Numbered from the stretch's first letter, positions 23,792 to 31,375 are shown. The stretch: DNA of 33,072 nt from an uncultured Acidimicrobiaceae bacterium (GCA_947259365.1 CAMYMC010000045.1:1-33072); one strand, 5' to 3'. A program made the numbers and translations. The notes: generated by a model from the letters alone, not told the origin.

Positions 23792-25279
23792 TCACCCCAT
23801 GGCGCGGTGCAGGAGCGCCGCCATTTGGCCGCGCGTGACCGCGCCGTCCGGGCAGAACCGGTCGGCGACCGGTGGGTTGCAACCCCTGGTGACCCCCGCC
23901 GCGCCGAGCCGATCGATGTCGGCCTCGAATGGCGAGACGTCATCGTCGACGAACAGGTCGCCGCCACCGTCGTCGACGTACCCGAACGCCCTGACCAGGA
24001 AGGCGGCGACCTCGCCCCGTCTCAGCACACGATCGGGACAGAACCGGTCGTTCGCCGGCGGATCGCAGCCTCGGGTGATACCGGCAGCGGCGAGCCGATC
24101 GATGTCGGCCTCGAAGACGGATCCGTCGTCGTCGACGAACGCATCCTCCACGCGGCCGCTCAACCCGAGCGCCCGAACGAGAAACGCCGCCGCCTCACCG
24201 CGGGAGACGGCCACATCAGCACAGAAGAGGTTGCCGGCAGGCGGGTTGCAGCCCCTGGTGATGCCGGTCGCCCGCATCCAGGACACGTCGGAGGCGAACA
24301 CGTGATCGTCCTCCACGTCGAGGAAGCCCGATGCGGGAACCAGCGGCTGCCAGGACAACAGCACGATCGACCCGAGATCGAGATCGTATGCGAGGCGGTT
24401 GGTGCCGTCGGGATCCATGATCTCGATGACGTCATGGCGCAGGTCGTACGCAATCCGAGTCCCGTCCGGTGACCACTTCGGCGTGAATCCCACGTCGTCA
24501 CGGTCGGCCCAGGTACCGGCGAGGAACTCGAACTCGCGCAGCCCCGAGCCGTCGGCGTTCATCACGGCGGTGGCGATGCGGCTGTCGTCGGCCGGGTCTT
24601 CGGCGTGCACGAAGACGATCCACTCACCGTCGGGGGACCAACCCGGTGACGTGCCCGCTGCGAGCGTCGAGAGGTGCCGCAACTCGAGGTCGAAGACGGC
24701 GACCGTCGAGTCGAAGTCGGACGGGAGCCCGAAGAGCCCGAGTAGCAACGTGCCCCCGTCGGGAGACCACTCGATCGACTCGATGTCGGCGGCGCCGACG
24801 TCGAGCTCCGCCTCGTCGAGCGTGGTGCCGCCGGAGTCGACGACGACCAGGGCCGTGCCCGGGCCGTCGGGATGCAGGAAGTGGCGGTCCGCGGCGACGG
24901 CCAGCCTTCGGCCATCGGGCGACCACGTCGGGTGGAGAAGCTCCTGGTGCGGATCGGCCTCGAGGACTCGCCGCTGCTCCGAGCCGTCGGCCTGCATGAC
25001 CCAGAGGTCAGGTCCGGACGTGCCGGGTGGGAGCGACCGCGTGAATGCGATCCGGGACCCGTCAGGGGACCATGCCGCGCCTCCCACTCCGGGCGGATCG
25101 ACCGGGAGTCTCGTCACCTCCATCGTGTCGAGGTCGATGGTGTGGAACCCCCTGCCCTCGTCACCGTCCCCCACCACGAGAAGCACCCCGTTTTCCCCCG
25201 GAGGGGACGCCTCGGCGGCGGTATGACCTCCCACGGCGGCGACCAGGAGGGCGGCCACCGCACCGAGAGCGACACGCAC
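23792..25279 (-). CDS. Secreted TolB-like beta-propeller protein with three SLH domains
   Basis: This protein of about 495 residues has a signal peptide (VALGAVAALLVAAVGGHTAAEA). It is followed by at least five PD40/WD40-like blades marked by WSPDGSRIAF, WSPDGRRLAV, WSPDGGTLLL, WSPDGEWIVF and WSPDGTRIAY. The last 180 residues hold three S-layer-homology repeats of the variant GITRGCNPP...FC-D-x-x-V-x-RG-(E/Q)-x-A-A-(F/L)-L, each with two cysteines that could form a disulfide. It should be exported and anchored on the cell surface, perhaps binding protein or glycan through the propeller. GTG 25279 is preferred because GGAGGAG lies about 5 nt upstream; the GTG at 25285 is too close to it. The leaderless UvrD-like gene follows on the same strand. 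Confidence 0.87.
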   Translation of the reverse strand: MRVALGAVAALLVAAVGGHTAAEASPPGENGVLLVVGDGDEGRGFHTIDLDTMEVTRLPVDPPGVGGAAWSPDGSRIAFTRSLPPGTSGPDLWVMQADGSEQRRVLEADPHQELLHPTWSPDGRRLAVAADRHFLHPDGPGTALVVVDSGGTTLDEAELDVGAADIESIEWSPDGGTLLLGLFGLPSDFDSTVAVFDLELRHLSTLAAGTSPGWSPDGEWIVFVHAEDPADDSRIATAVMNADGSGLREFEFLAGTWADRDDVGFTPKWSPDGTRIAYDLRHDVIEIMDPDGTNRLAYDLDLGSIVLLSWQPLVPASGFLDVEDDHVFASDVSWMRATGITRGCNPPAGNLFCADVAVSRGEAAAFLVRALGLSGRVEDAFVDDDGSVFEADIDRLAAAGITRGCDPPANDRFCPDRVLRRGEVAAFLVRAFGYVDDGGGDLFVDDDVSPFEADIDRLGAAGVTRGCNPPVADRFCPDGAVTRGQMAALLHRAMG

Positions 25280-25368
25280 GATCACTCCTCCACGTTACCC
25301 GGGCACCGACACGGCCCACCGACCGTCGAGACTGCGTTCGGTGCGGTGCCGAGCGGCCGATGGGTCCC

Positions 25369-25401
25369 GGCACCCGGGTTGCGGCACCCGGGTTGCGGCA
25401 C
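25369..25401. repeat. 14-bp tandem repeat, 2.4 copies
   Basis: The unit GGCACCCGGGTTGC occurs at 25369-25382 and 25383-25396, followed by a partial GGCAC. It lies in the 131-base gap between the lipoprotein and the propeller gene. It contains CCCGGG and could be a slipped-strand expansion or a weak regulatory site. Confidence 0.8.
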
Positions 25402-25410
25402 GCCGTAGGG

Positions 25411-26109
25411 TCAGCTACCGGACGCCGCCGGTGATGTGATCGGCGGGGACGGGTCGTCAGGGGAGAACGTCGTGAGCGTCTCGAGCGTGTTGCCGCTCGC
25501 GTCCCTCCGGTAGCCGGCCTCGACGAGCCTGCCGTCGCGCAGCACGATATCGACGACGACGTCCTCACCCTCGAGCCCCAGCGCCCCCGCCGGGTAGACG
25601 GCGCGGAGGGAGACCTCGTCGCCGCCGCCGATCTCGTCGAGCGAGGCAGGGACGGCGAGGGAGGCGAGCGGGTTCGCCAGCGGCGGATCACCCTCGAGCT
25701 CCTGCCACCCACCGCCTGCGGGACGGACCCATTGGCCCGACGGCGTGATCACGTAGACCACTTCGCCGTCACCCGCCCTGATCGAGAGCTCGGAGGATCC
25801 GGAGGACCAGCGGCCGTCGATCTCGGTAGCGACCTCGCCGTTCACTCTGCCGACCGCGGCAAACCGGTACCCGGCTGCATAGGCATCCAGCGCAGCGGCG
25901 AGCAAGGCGTCGGGGGACGACGCCGGCGAATCTCCCGGCGCGGCTGCGGTCGTGAGGTTGGCCCCGGCGGGCGGCTCACCGGCGGCAGTGTCCTCCCCGC
26001 CACCGGTGCAGGAGGCGACGGTGATGGCCAGCGCGACGACGGCCCCGAGGGTGCGGGGCCGTCGCCGGAAGCCAAAGAACGCCTCAGTCGTCGTCGTCCT
26101 TCTTCTCAT
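25411..26109 (-). CDS. Putative lipoprotein, LppX/LprG-like in outline
   Basis: This is a 232-residue predicted lipoprotein. A basic N-terminus (MRRR, then RRRPR) leads to a hydrophobic stretch and lipobox VASC with Cys34. A Ser/Ala/Pro-rich spacer follows, then a domain beginning DALLAAALDAYAAGYRF with alternating beta segments (GRWSSGSSELSI, GEVVYVITPSGQWVRP). The overall layout recalls mycobacterial LppX/LprG-type lipoproteins, but I see no signature that proves it. The ATG at 26109 lies inside the end of the upstream gene, giving a 26-base overlap; no in-frame start exists after that gene's stop before the hydrophobic region. Translational coupling to the acidic secreted protein is therefore likely. 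Function is unknown. Confidence 0.7.
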   Translation of the reverse strand: MRRRTTTTEAFFGFRRRPRTLGAVVALAITVASCTGGGEDTAAGEPPAGANLTTAAAPGDSPASSPDALLAAALDAYAAGYRFAAVGRVNGEVATEIDGRWSSGSSELSIRAGDGEVVYVITPSGQWVRPAGGGWQELEGDPPLANPLASLAVPASLDEIGGGDEVSLRAVYPAGALGLEGEDVVVDIVLRDGRLVEAGYRRDASGNTLETLTTFSPDDPSPPITSPAASGS

Positions 26110-27082
26110 GCTCGGACTCGTCCTCGTCGTCGTGATGGTCACACTTCTCGGTCGTCTTCGAGCGGACCCTGAGCTCCCAGTCGCCGTCGCTCTTCTGTTT
26201 GAGCTCGACCCGTACCCGCGCCTCCGAGTCGTCGAAGCGAACCTCGAAGCCGTGGCCCTTCGACTTCACCTCGAAGGCATCCGAGTCGACGCCGGAGACG
26301 CCGTCGAAGCTCACGCCGGCCGGGTCGTCGATGGTGTAGCTCACCGCGATCGGCGTTCCGTCACAGCGGCGGCCCGTCCACGAGTGGTCGCCGACGAGCT
26401 CGCCGAGGTTGTCGAGAGCCAGACGCTGGCGGTCCTTGCCCTTGAGCTCGACGCGAAGGTGGGCGGGACGGTCGTCTCCGTCGAGGTGCAGCTCGGCCTT
26501 GATCTTCAAACGCATCTCGAAGCCGTTCCAGGCGAAATCGATCTCGACCTTCGACTCGGCCTCGTCGGCGCCGACCTCGTTCTCGACGGCCCCGACCGTG
26601 GCCGTGGCATCGGCCGGGAACAGAGCATCGACCGAGACGTTCTCCAGCTCGGGATGGCCGGACGCGTTCTCGACGACGTCGAAGGTGACGAGCGTGTCCT
26701 GGTCGGATCCGAATAGCTTCCCGGCCCACTGGTGAGTCCCCAGGATCCCCGCCACGGTGTCGGTCTTGACGTCCGTCCGCAGCTTGTGCTTCTTGGCGCG
26801 GACCTCGATCCGGGTGGACTCGTCCGTGTTGGAGAACCTCACCCTGTGGTCGTCGCCGCGGTCGACGGCGAAGGCCGTGTCGCTGATGAGGACCTCGGTG
26901 ATGTGGCCGATCTCGTCGAGGCTCACGGCGATCTCCAGCGGGGAGCCGAGGATGTCGAGCGTGAGCGTCGTGCCGCCGGTGTCGGCGATCGCCTCGGTGG
27001 TGCTGGCCAGCGACGCCGCCGGCGCGGCGAGGAAGCTCACGACGAGGGTGAGAGCGACGAGCGTGGCCCATCGGTGCTTCAT
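26084..27082 (-). CDS. Secreted hypothetical protein with internal repeats and acidic tail
   Basis: This is a 332-residue protein with a clear signal peptide (MKHRWATLVALTLVVSFLAA, cleavage near residue 27). I do not recognise the family. Two features repeat inside it. Segments of the form F-E-(V/M)...F-D-D-S-E-A-R-V-R-V-E-L-K-x-K occur about three times. ILGTHQWAGK and LVGDHSWTGR occupy equivalent places. This suggests duplicated beta-rich domains. The final 20 residues are almost all Asp, Glu, Lys or His (HHDDEDESEHEKKDDDD), a possible metal- or polymer-binding tail encoded by GAC repeats. AAGGAGG lies 8 nt before the ATG. The lipoprotein gene overlaps its last 26 bases, which suggests joint export and function. 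Confidence 0.75.
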   Translation of the reverse strand: MKHRWATLVALTLVVSFLAAPAASLASTTEAIADTGGTTLTLDILGSPLEIAVSLDEIGHITEVLISDTAFAVDRGDDHRVRFSNTDESTRIEVRAKKHKLRTDVKTDTVAGILGTHQWAGKLFGSDQDTLVTFDVVENASGHPELENVSVDALFPADATATVGAVENEVGADEAESKVEIDFAWNGFEMRLKIKAELHLDGDDRPAHLRVELKGKDRQRLALDNLGELVGDHSWTGRRCDGTPIAVSYTIDDPAGVSFDGVSGVDSDAFEVKSKGHGFEVRFDDSEARVRVELKQKSDGDWELRVRSKTTEKCDHHDDEDESEHEKKDDDD

Positions 27083-27289
27083 CTGGGCGTCCTCCTTGTC
27101 GGTACGAACGTCCGGCGCGAGATCGCGCCGCGCCGTGGTCGGTCTGTGGTCTGTCTGCGGCCGATCATCGGCGGACCAGCGTTAAGAGGTCCCTAACCCG
27201 CCACTAAAGGTGGGGGTTCGCCGCACTCTCCGTATTGGCCGGGCGGTGGCCGACGCCGGATCCGGCGCCACGCTGCGGGCCGTCTCGGC

Positions 27290-27295
27290 TACCGT
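27290..27295 (+). promoter_or_regulatory. -10 box of a leaderless start (enoyl-CoA isomerase)
   Basis: TACCGT is followed by 8 nt and the ATG at 27304, with no Shine-Dalgarno between them. Confidence 0.5.
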
Positions 27296-27303
27296 CGCCG
27301 GCC

Positions 27304-27993
27304 ATGGACGGCGGCCCCATCTCCGTGACACGGCGCGGCCCTGTCCTCGTCGTTCGCATGGACGACGGCGAGAATCGCATCAACGACCGCTGGGCCGAGG
27401 CGATGGACACCGCCCTCGACGAGGTCGACGCCGCAGAGGATCCGCTGGCGCTCGTCACCGTCGGCACTGGCCGCTACTACTCGAACGGCCTCGACCTCGC
27501 ATGGCTCTACGGCAAGGGAGACGAGGTGATGCGTTCGTTCGTCGCCGCGGTCGAGCATCTCTACGCCCGGCTCATCGAGGCGCCGTACGTCACCGTCGCC
27601 GCCTGCAACGGGCATACGTACGCGGCGGGAGCGATGCTCGCCCTCTGTCACGACTTCCGGGTGATGCGAGCCGACCGGGGCTACTTCTGCCTCCCCGAGG
27701 TCGACCTCGGGATCCCCCTCACCGCCGGCATGGACGCCCTCATGAAACACCGCCTACCGCCCCTCACCGCTCACGAGGTCATGGTGACGGGAAAGCGCTA
27801 CGGCGGGACGGAGGCGGCGGCCAAGCAGATCGTCCACGAGGCCGTCTCGGAGGCCGAGGTCCTGCCCAGGGCGATCGAGATGGCAACCGAGCACGCCGGG
27901 AAGAACCGGGAGACCCTGCGTGCGATCAAGCGCCGCATGTACGGCACCCTCCTCGACCTGCTGCGGACCGGCGGCGGCACCGCCCCGGCGTGA
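27304..27993 (+). CDS. Crotonase-fold enoyl-CoA hydratase/isomerase, plant ECI1-like
   Basis: This 229-residue crotonase-superfamily protein has TGRYYSNGLDLAWLYG as the first oxyanion-hole segment and CNGHTYAAGAMLALCHDFRV as the second. ADRGYFCLPEVDLGIPL carries a Glu in the position used for proton shuttling by Delta3,Delta2-enoyl-CoA isomerases. The combination SNG-(F/L)-DLAW, AAG-x-MLAL-(C/S)-HD and (S/P)-E-(L/V)-D-(I/L)-G closely resembles plant peroxisomal ECI1, suggesting isomerisation of unsaturated fatty acyl-CoA during beta-oxidation. Hydratase activity seems less likely, because the usual two Glu arrangement is not evident. The ATG at 27304 follows TACCGT by 8 nt, a leaderless layout. 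The ABHD18-like hydrolase starts 22 bases downstream. Confidence 0.85.
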   Translation: MDGGPISVTRRGPVLVVRMDDGENRINDRWAEAMDTALDEVDAAEDPLALVTVGTGRYYSNGLDLAWLYGKGDEVMRSFVAAVEHLYARLIEAPYVTVAACNGHTYAAGAMLALCHDFRVMRADRGYFCLPEVDLGIPLTAGMDALMKHRLPPLTAHEVMVTGKRYGGTEAAAKQIVHEAVSEAEVLPRAIEMATEHAGKNRETLRAIKRRMYGTLLDLLRTGGGTAPA

Positions 27994-28015
27994 GCTCGAA
28001 CTTCCGGCAGGCGGC

Positions 28016-28981
28016 GTGAGGCACCCGATCGACGCTGCGGCCGCCGTCGCCCTGCGCGCTCTCCCCCGCCGCCTGAAGACGTTCCGGGACGGGTGGGGTG
28101 ACGAGGCCCTGCACCCTCTCCTCGACGCCGCGGCCATGGCACCCGCGGCGGCGCCGCTCGAGCTGCGCTGGGGCCCCGAGCGCCATGATGGCGGCCTCGT
28201 CGTGCGCGACGCGGTCTTCGACAGCCCGGCAGCCGCACTCCCGCCACCGAGCAGCACCGGTGTGGTGCGCCGGATCGGGCCGGCCGGTACGGAGCGGGCG
28301 ATCTGCGTCTGGATGGCTGCCTGGAACGACCACGGATACGCCACCCGCACCCGGCTCGCCGTGCCGCTGGCGCGGATGGGCATCGCCTCGGTCCTGCTGG
28401 AGAACCCCTACTACGGCGCCCGCAGGGTGGGGGACGGGCGTACCCAGCCGATCGCGACCGTGGCGGACTTCGCCGTCATGGGTCATGCGGCCGTCACGGA
28501 AGGATGCGCGCTGCTGGCAACGCTGCGGGCCGGGGACGTCCCACTGGGAGTCGCCGGCTACTCGATGGGCGCCAACATCGCGGCAATGGTGGCCGCGGCC
28601 TGCGGGTTCCCGGTCGCGACTGCGGCTCTGGCCGCGTCGCACTCCCCCGGTCCGGTGTTCCTCGACGGAGCCCCCGCCGGCGGTGTCGACTGGGACGCCC
28701 TCGGCGGCAAGGTGGCGGCCCGCCCCCGGCTGAGGGAGCTGCTGGGAAGGGCGTCGGTCCTCAGCATGACCCGCCCCGATCGGCCCGATGCCGCCGTCAT
28801 CGTCGGCTCGCGCCGCGACGGGTTCGTGCCCGCATCGGCCACCCACGCGCTCCACCGCCACTGGCCGGGTTCCGAGCTTCGATGGCACCGCGGCGGCCAC
28901 GCCACGATGCTCTGGTTCGGCACCGGGCGCCTCGGCGGTGCGGTCGACGCCTCCTTCGATCGGCTGGCCGGGCGCGGCTGA
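28016..28981 (+). CDS. Alpha/beta hydrolase related to ABHD18 (DUF2048)
   Basis: This 321-residue protein has GIASVLLENPYYGARR (122-137), the hallmark of the ABHD18 family. The nucleophile elbow GYSMGAN (Ser183) follows, then a likely acid in VIVGSRRDGFVP and a C-terminal histidine in HRGGHATMLWF. These make a probable Ser-Asp-His triad. Eukaryotic ABHD18 is a mitochondrial protein recently connected with cardiolipin deacylation, so a phospholipid or acyl ester is a reasonable but unproved substrate. No signal peptide is visible. The GTG at 28016 is the first in-frame start after the enoyl-CoA isomerase stop, 22 bases away; the ribosome site is weak (GGCAGGCGGC). The two genes probably share a transcript. 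Confidence 0.75.
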   Translation: MRHPIDAAAAVALRALPRRLKTFRDGWGDEALHPLLDAAAMAPAAAPLELRWGPERHDGGLVVRDAVFDSPAAALPPPSSTGVVRRIGPAGTERAICVWMAAWNDHGYATRTRLAVPLARMGIASVLLENPYYGARRVGDGRTQPIATVADFAVMGHAAVTEGCALLATLRAGDVPLGVAGYSMGANIAAMVAAACGFPVATAALAASHSPGPVFLDGAPAGGVDWDALGGKVAARPRLRELLGRASVLSMTRPDRPDAAVIVGSRRDGFVPASATHALHRHWPGSELRWHRGGHATMLWFGTGRLGGAVDASFDRLAGRG

Positions 28982-28996
28982 CCGCCGGAGACGACG

Positions 28997-29791
28997 TCAG
29001 GCGCGTTCCAGCCCGATGCGGACCCCTTCGGAGACCGGCACCGACGTGTCGAGGTGGAGCCCCGTGATCGCGATCTCGCCGGACTCGACGACCTGGAAGT
29101 CGGTGCCCGCCATCGGGCCGATCGGATAGAGGCCGCCCGGGTACCGATGGTGGAAGCGCCCCGGGCCCGCCTCCTCGAACAGCCTGCCGTACCGCACCGG
29201 GGCCGCCGCGGCGAACCGCCGCGGGGTGTCGACGTCGGCGTTGGCGGGCAGCTCGACCTTCAGCACGTGGACGTCCGCAGACAGCCCGGTGTCGAGCACG
29301 GACGCGGTGATGTCGGCGGCCACGCGCCCGAGACGCTCCCACATCGGGTCGGAACGGTCGCTCTCCGCCCACGGCTTCCACGTCGCCCACTCGCCTTCTT
29401 TCGCCGCCGAGAACGCAACAGCCGGGAGGCCGATGATCGCTGCCTCGACTGCGGCGCCCACCGTCCCGCTTCCGGTGAGATAGGCCTGGCCGTGATTGGC
29501 ACCGACGTTGATGCCCGACACCACGATGTCCGGCGGGGTCTCGAAGAGGTTGAACACTCCGAGCTGGACGCAGTCGGCGGGGAATCCGCTGACGGTGACG
29601 ATCGGGATGCCGCGATCGACGACGGTCTCGGTGACGAGGTCCTCGTAGCGGGTGATCGCCTTGCCCACCCAGCTCCGTTCCCGATCCGGCACCACGACCC
29701 GAACGGCAGCGATCTCGCCGAGGGCGTGAGCCAGTGGCACGAGCGCTCTACTGTGCACGCCGTCGTCGTTGGTGAGAAGCACCGTCGCCAC
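28997..29791 (-). CDS. surE: SurE 5'/3'-nucleotidase
   Basis: This is a 264-residue SurE-family phosphatase. LLTNDDG at the N-terminus supplies Asp9 and Asp10, Ser40 follows in RERSWVGKAI, and SGINVGANHG carries the metal-binding Asn. GSGTVGAAVEAAI and LPAVAFS are further family segments. SurE removes phosphate from nucleoside monophosphates and short polyphosphate in stationary phase. The start is placed at GTG 29791, directly before the first beta strand. It has no ribosome site but is 7 nt after TACGCT, and the longer start at 29839 would add a leader not usual for SurE. It converges on the ABHD18-like gene, with 15 bases between stops. Confidence 0.92.
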   Translation of the reverse strand: MATVLLTNDDGVHSRALVPLAHALGEIAAVRVVVPDRERSWVGKAITRYEDLVTETVVDRGIPIVTVSGFPADCVQLGVFNLFETPPDIVVSGINVGANHGQAYLTGSGTVGAAVEAAIIGLPAVAFSAAKEGEWATWKPWAESDRSDPMWERLGRVAADITASVLDTGLSADVHVLKVELPANADVDTPRRFAAAAPVRYGRLFEEAGPGRFHHRYPGGLYPIGPMAGTDFQVVESGEIAITGLHLDTSVPVSEGVRIGLERA

Positions 29792-29798
29792 GACCGCC

Positions 29799-29804
29799 AG
29801 CGTA
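29799..29804 (-). promoter_or_regulatory. -10 box of a leaderless start (surE)
   Basis: On the minus strand TACGCT is followed by 7 nt and the GTG at 29791. There is no Shine-Dalgarno, and the frame begins with the expected SurE N-terminus. Confidence 0.55.
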
Positions 29805-29873
29805 CTCGCGTGTTCGCGTCGCATCGCCGTGGTGTCCACACGAGCCGGGCTGCATCACGGTTGAAATCTGAGT

Positions 29874-29898
29874 GGAATAGACTAAAATGAACTTTGTT
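29874..29898 (+). promoter_or_regulatory. Candidate ECF-sigma stress promoter of hsp20
   Basis: GGAAT (29874-29878), 17 nt, then GTT (29896-29898) matches the GGAA(C/T)...GTT form of actinobacterial SigE/SigH promoters. It lies in an unusually AT-rich stretch of about 70 bases before hsp20. The leader would be about 40 nt and contain the ribosome site. A TTGAAA at 29861 offers an alternative sigma70-type -35, but its matching -10 is unclear. No HspR (HAIR) inverted repeat was found. Confidence 0.45.
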
Positions 29899-29941
29899 TA
29901 TAGGACTGAGAACTTCTGGATAACACATGAGGAGGTCCAAC

Positions 29942-30358
29942 ATGTCGTTGGTGCGGTTTGACCCGTTCTCGGCGCTGCGAGAGTTCGATCGGTTCTTCGA
30001 GACGCCCGAGTTGCGGCGTGAGCACACCTGGCTCCCCCGCGTCGACGTCTTCGACGGGGACGGAGCGCTCGTGGTACGGGCGGAGGTGCCCGGTGTCGAT
30101 CCCGAGTCGATCGACGTCACGGTCGAAGGGGGCCGGCTCACGGTCTCCGGGTCGCGCAGCTTCGAGACCGAGTCCACCAAGGCCGGCTACCACCGCAAGG
30201 AGATCTTCGAGGGCACGTTCTCGCGGACGATCCTCCTCCCCGACGGCACCGACCCCGAAGCGGTGAGCGCCTCGTCGAAAGACGGCATCCTCGAGATCAC
30301 AGTTCCGAAGCTGCCCGAAGTGCTGCCCAGGACCGTCACGGTCGAGGTGAAGAGCTAG
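29942..30358 (+). CDS. Hsp20/alpha-crystallin family small heat-shock protein
   Basis: This 138-residue protein starts MSLVRFDPFSALREFDRFF, the amphipathic N-terminal arm of bacterial class A Hsp20. The alpha-crystallin beta-sandwich follows (PRVDVFDGDGALVVRAEVPG, LTVSGSRSFE, KEIFEGTFSRTILLPDGTD), with the conserved GILEITVPK near the C-terminus. It should form oligomers that hold unfolded proteins for refolding. The ATG at 29942 has AGGAGGT 5 nt ahead; an in-frame ATG 15 bases earlier overlaps that site. A probable ECF-type stress promoter precedes it, and two hairpins follow the stop, so it is likely a single-gene heat- or oxidative-stress unit. Confidence 0.93.
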   Translation: MSLVRFDPFSALREFDRFFETPELRREHTWLPRVDVFDGDGALVVRAEVPGVDPESIDVTVEGGRLTVSGSRSFETESTKAGYHRKEIFEGTFSRTILLPDGTDPEAVSASSKDGILEITVPKLPEVLPRTVTVEVKS

Positions 30359-30367
30359 CAAGGACGA

Positions 30368-30443
30368 CCAGCGGGAATCTTCTCTCCCTCCCTCCGCTGG
30401 CCCAGACCGACCCGCCCGGGACCCCGCCCGCGGCGGGTCGGTC
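30368..30443 (+). terminator. Two consecutive hairpins after hsp20
   Basis: The first is CCAGCGG (30368-30374) with CCGCTGG (30394-30400), 7 bp and a 19-nt pyrimidine-rich loop. The second is GACCGACCCGCC (30405-30416) with GGCGGGTCGGTC (30432-30443), a perfect 12-bp stem with a 15-nt loop. The second is the likelier terminator. There is no T-tract. Confidence 0.6.
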
Positions 30444-30462
30444 GCGTCCGGACCAGCTCTCG

Positions 30463-30468
30463 TAACAT
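30463..30468 (+). promoter_or_regulatory. -10 box of a leaderless start (GNAT gene)
   Basis: TAACAT is followed by 7 nt and the ATG at 30476. This supports the inner ATG over the one at 30467, which overlaps the box itself. Confidence 0.55.
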
Positions 30469-30475
30469 GGTCGCC

Positions 30476-30910
30476 ATGATCCACGTCACCGAACTCGTCG
30501 AGATCGACCAGGACATCGTCGCCGCGTTCGATCACCTCGTTCCCCAGCTCTCGTCCTCGAGCCCGCCCCCGGGGATCGACGAGCTGTCGATGATCGCCGC
30601 CGACCCGAACACGGTGCTGCTCGCTGCGCGCGACACCGACACCGGCGCCATCGTCGGCACGCTCACCCTCGCCTTCTTCCGGATCCCCACCGGCCTCCAG
30701 GCCCGCATCGAGGATGTCGTCGTCGACGCCGACGCCCGGGGCCGAGGGATCGGAGCGCGCCTCACCGAGATCGCCATCGAGCGAGCCCGCGAGGCCGGGG
30801 CAAAGAGCGTGGGCCTGACGTCGCGACCGTCGCGCGATGCCGCCAACCGGCTGTATCTGCGCATGGGCTTCGACATCCGCGAGACGAACGTCTACCGACT
30901 CAAGCTCTGA
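30476..30910 (+). CDS. GNAT-family N-acetyltransferase
   Basis: This compact 144-residue acetyltransferase has a GNAT core. VGTLTLAFFRIPTGLQARIEDVVV gives beta strands 3 and 4. DARGRGIGARLTEIAIERARE is the acetyl-CoA pyrophosphate loop (R-G-R-G-I-G-A). GLTSRPSRDAANRLYLRMGF is the C-terminal motif. It should transfer an acetyl group from acetyl-CoA to an amine, but the acceptor cannot be predicted. The start at 30476 is supported by a TAACAT box 7 nt upstream and no ribosome site, a leaderless pattern. The gene stands alone between the hsp20 terminator and the convergent Tag-family gene. Confidence 0.88.
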   Translation: MIHVTELVEIDQDIVAAFDHLVPQLSSSSPPPGIDELSMIAADPNTVLLAARDTDTGAIVGTLTLAFFRIPTGLQARIEDVVVDADARGRGIGARLTEIAIERAREAGAKSVGLTSRPSRDAANRLYLRMGFDIRETNVYRLKL

Positions 30911-30937
30911 ACGTCTCCACGGCGCTGCTGCACGCGA

Positions 30938-31375
30938 CTATCGGTGGAGCTCGTGGTCGTCGGGAACCTCTTCGCCGACGACATACAGCCAGTAGTAGAT
31001 CCCCGTCGGGCCCATGAACTTGAACTCCTTGCGGATCGCCTCGACGAGTTCGTCGTAGCTCTCGAAGCTCCTCAGCCAGCCGACGAACCCGCCTTCGCCG
31101 GCGTCGAGGCGGAGCATCGTGTCGGCGTTGTGGACCGTGGCTTCGATCTTGCGTCGGTTGCGGACGATGCGGGTGTCGGTGACGAGGCGGTCGACATCGT
31201 CCGGAGCGAGCTCGGCGACGGCGTGGGGGTCGAAGCCCTCGAATGCCTCGCGAAAGCCGTCCCACTTCGCCTCGATGACCCGCCAGCTGATCCCCGACTG
31301 GAACGCAGCCTTCGTCATGATCTCCAGGTAATCCGCGAGCCCTGTGGGCGTGATCTGTTGTGGTGCCTCGGGCAT
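30938..31375 (-). CDS. Shortened DNA-3-methyladenine glycosylase I (Tag)-family protein
   Basis: This 145-residue protein aligns with the middle and end of Tag. AFQSGISWRVIEAKWDGFREAFEGFDP, TDTRIVRNRRKIEATVHNA and EFKFMGPTGIYYWLYVVGE correspond to the QAGLSW, IRNRLKI and FVGPT regions. Tag proteins have about 190 residues and excise 3-methyladenine. Here the N-terminal part carrying a zinc-binding Cys and base-contacting tyrosines is missing, and the conserved Glu before QAGLSW (Glu38 in E. coli) aligns with Ala. A changed or lost glycosylase activity is possible. The C-terminal histidines remain (DDHELHR). The ATG has a strong GGAGGAGG site, so the short form looks genuine and expressed. Confidence 0.75.
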   Translation of the reverse strand: MPEAPQQITPTGLADYLEIMTKAAFQSGISWRVIEAKWDGFREAFEGFDPHAVAELAPDDVDRLVTDTRIVRNRRKIEATVHNADTMLRLDAGEGGFVGWLRSFESYDELVEAIRKEFKFMGPTGIYYWLYVVGEEVPDDHELHR

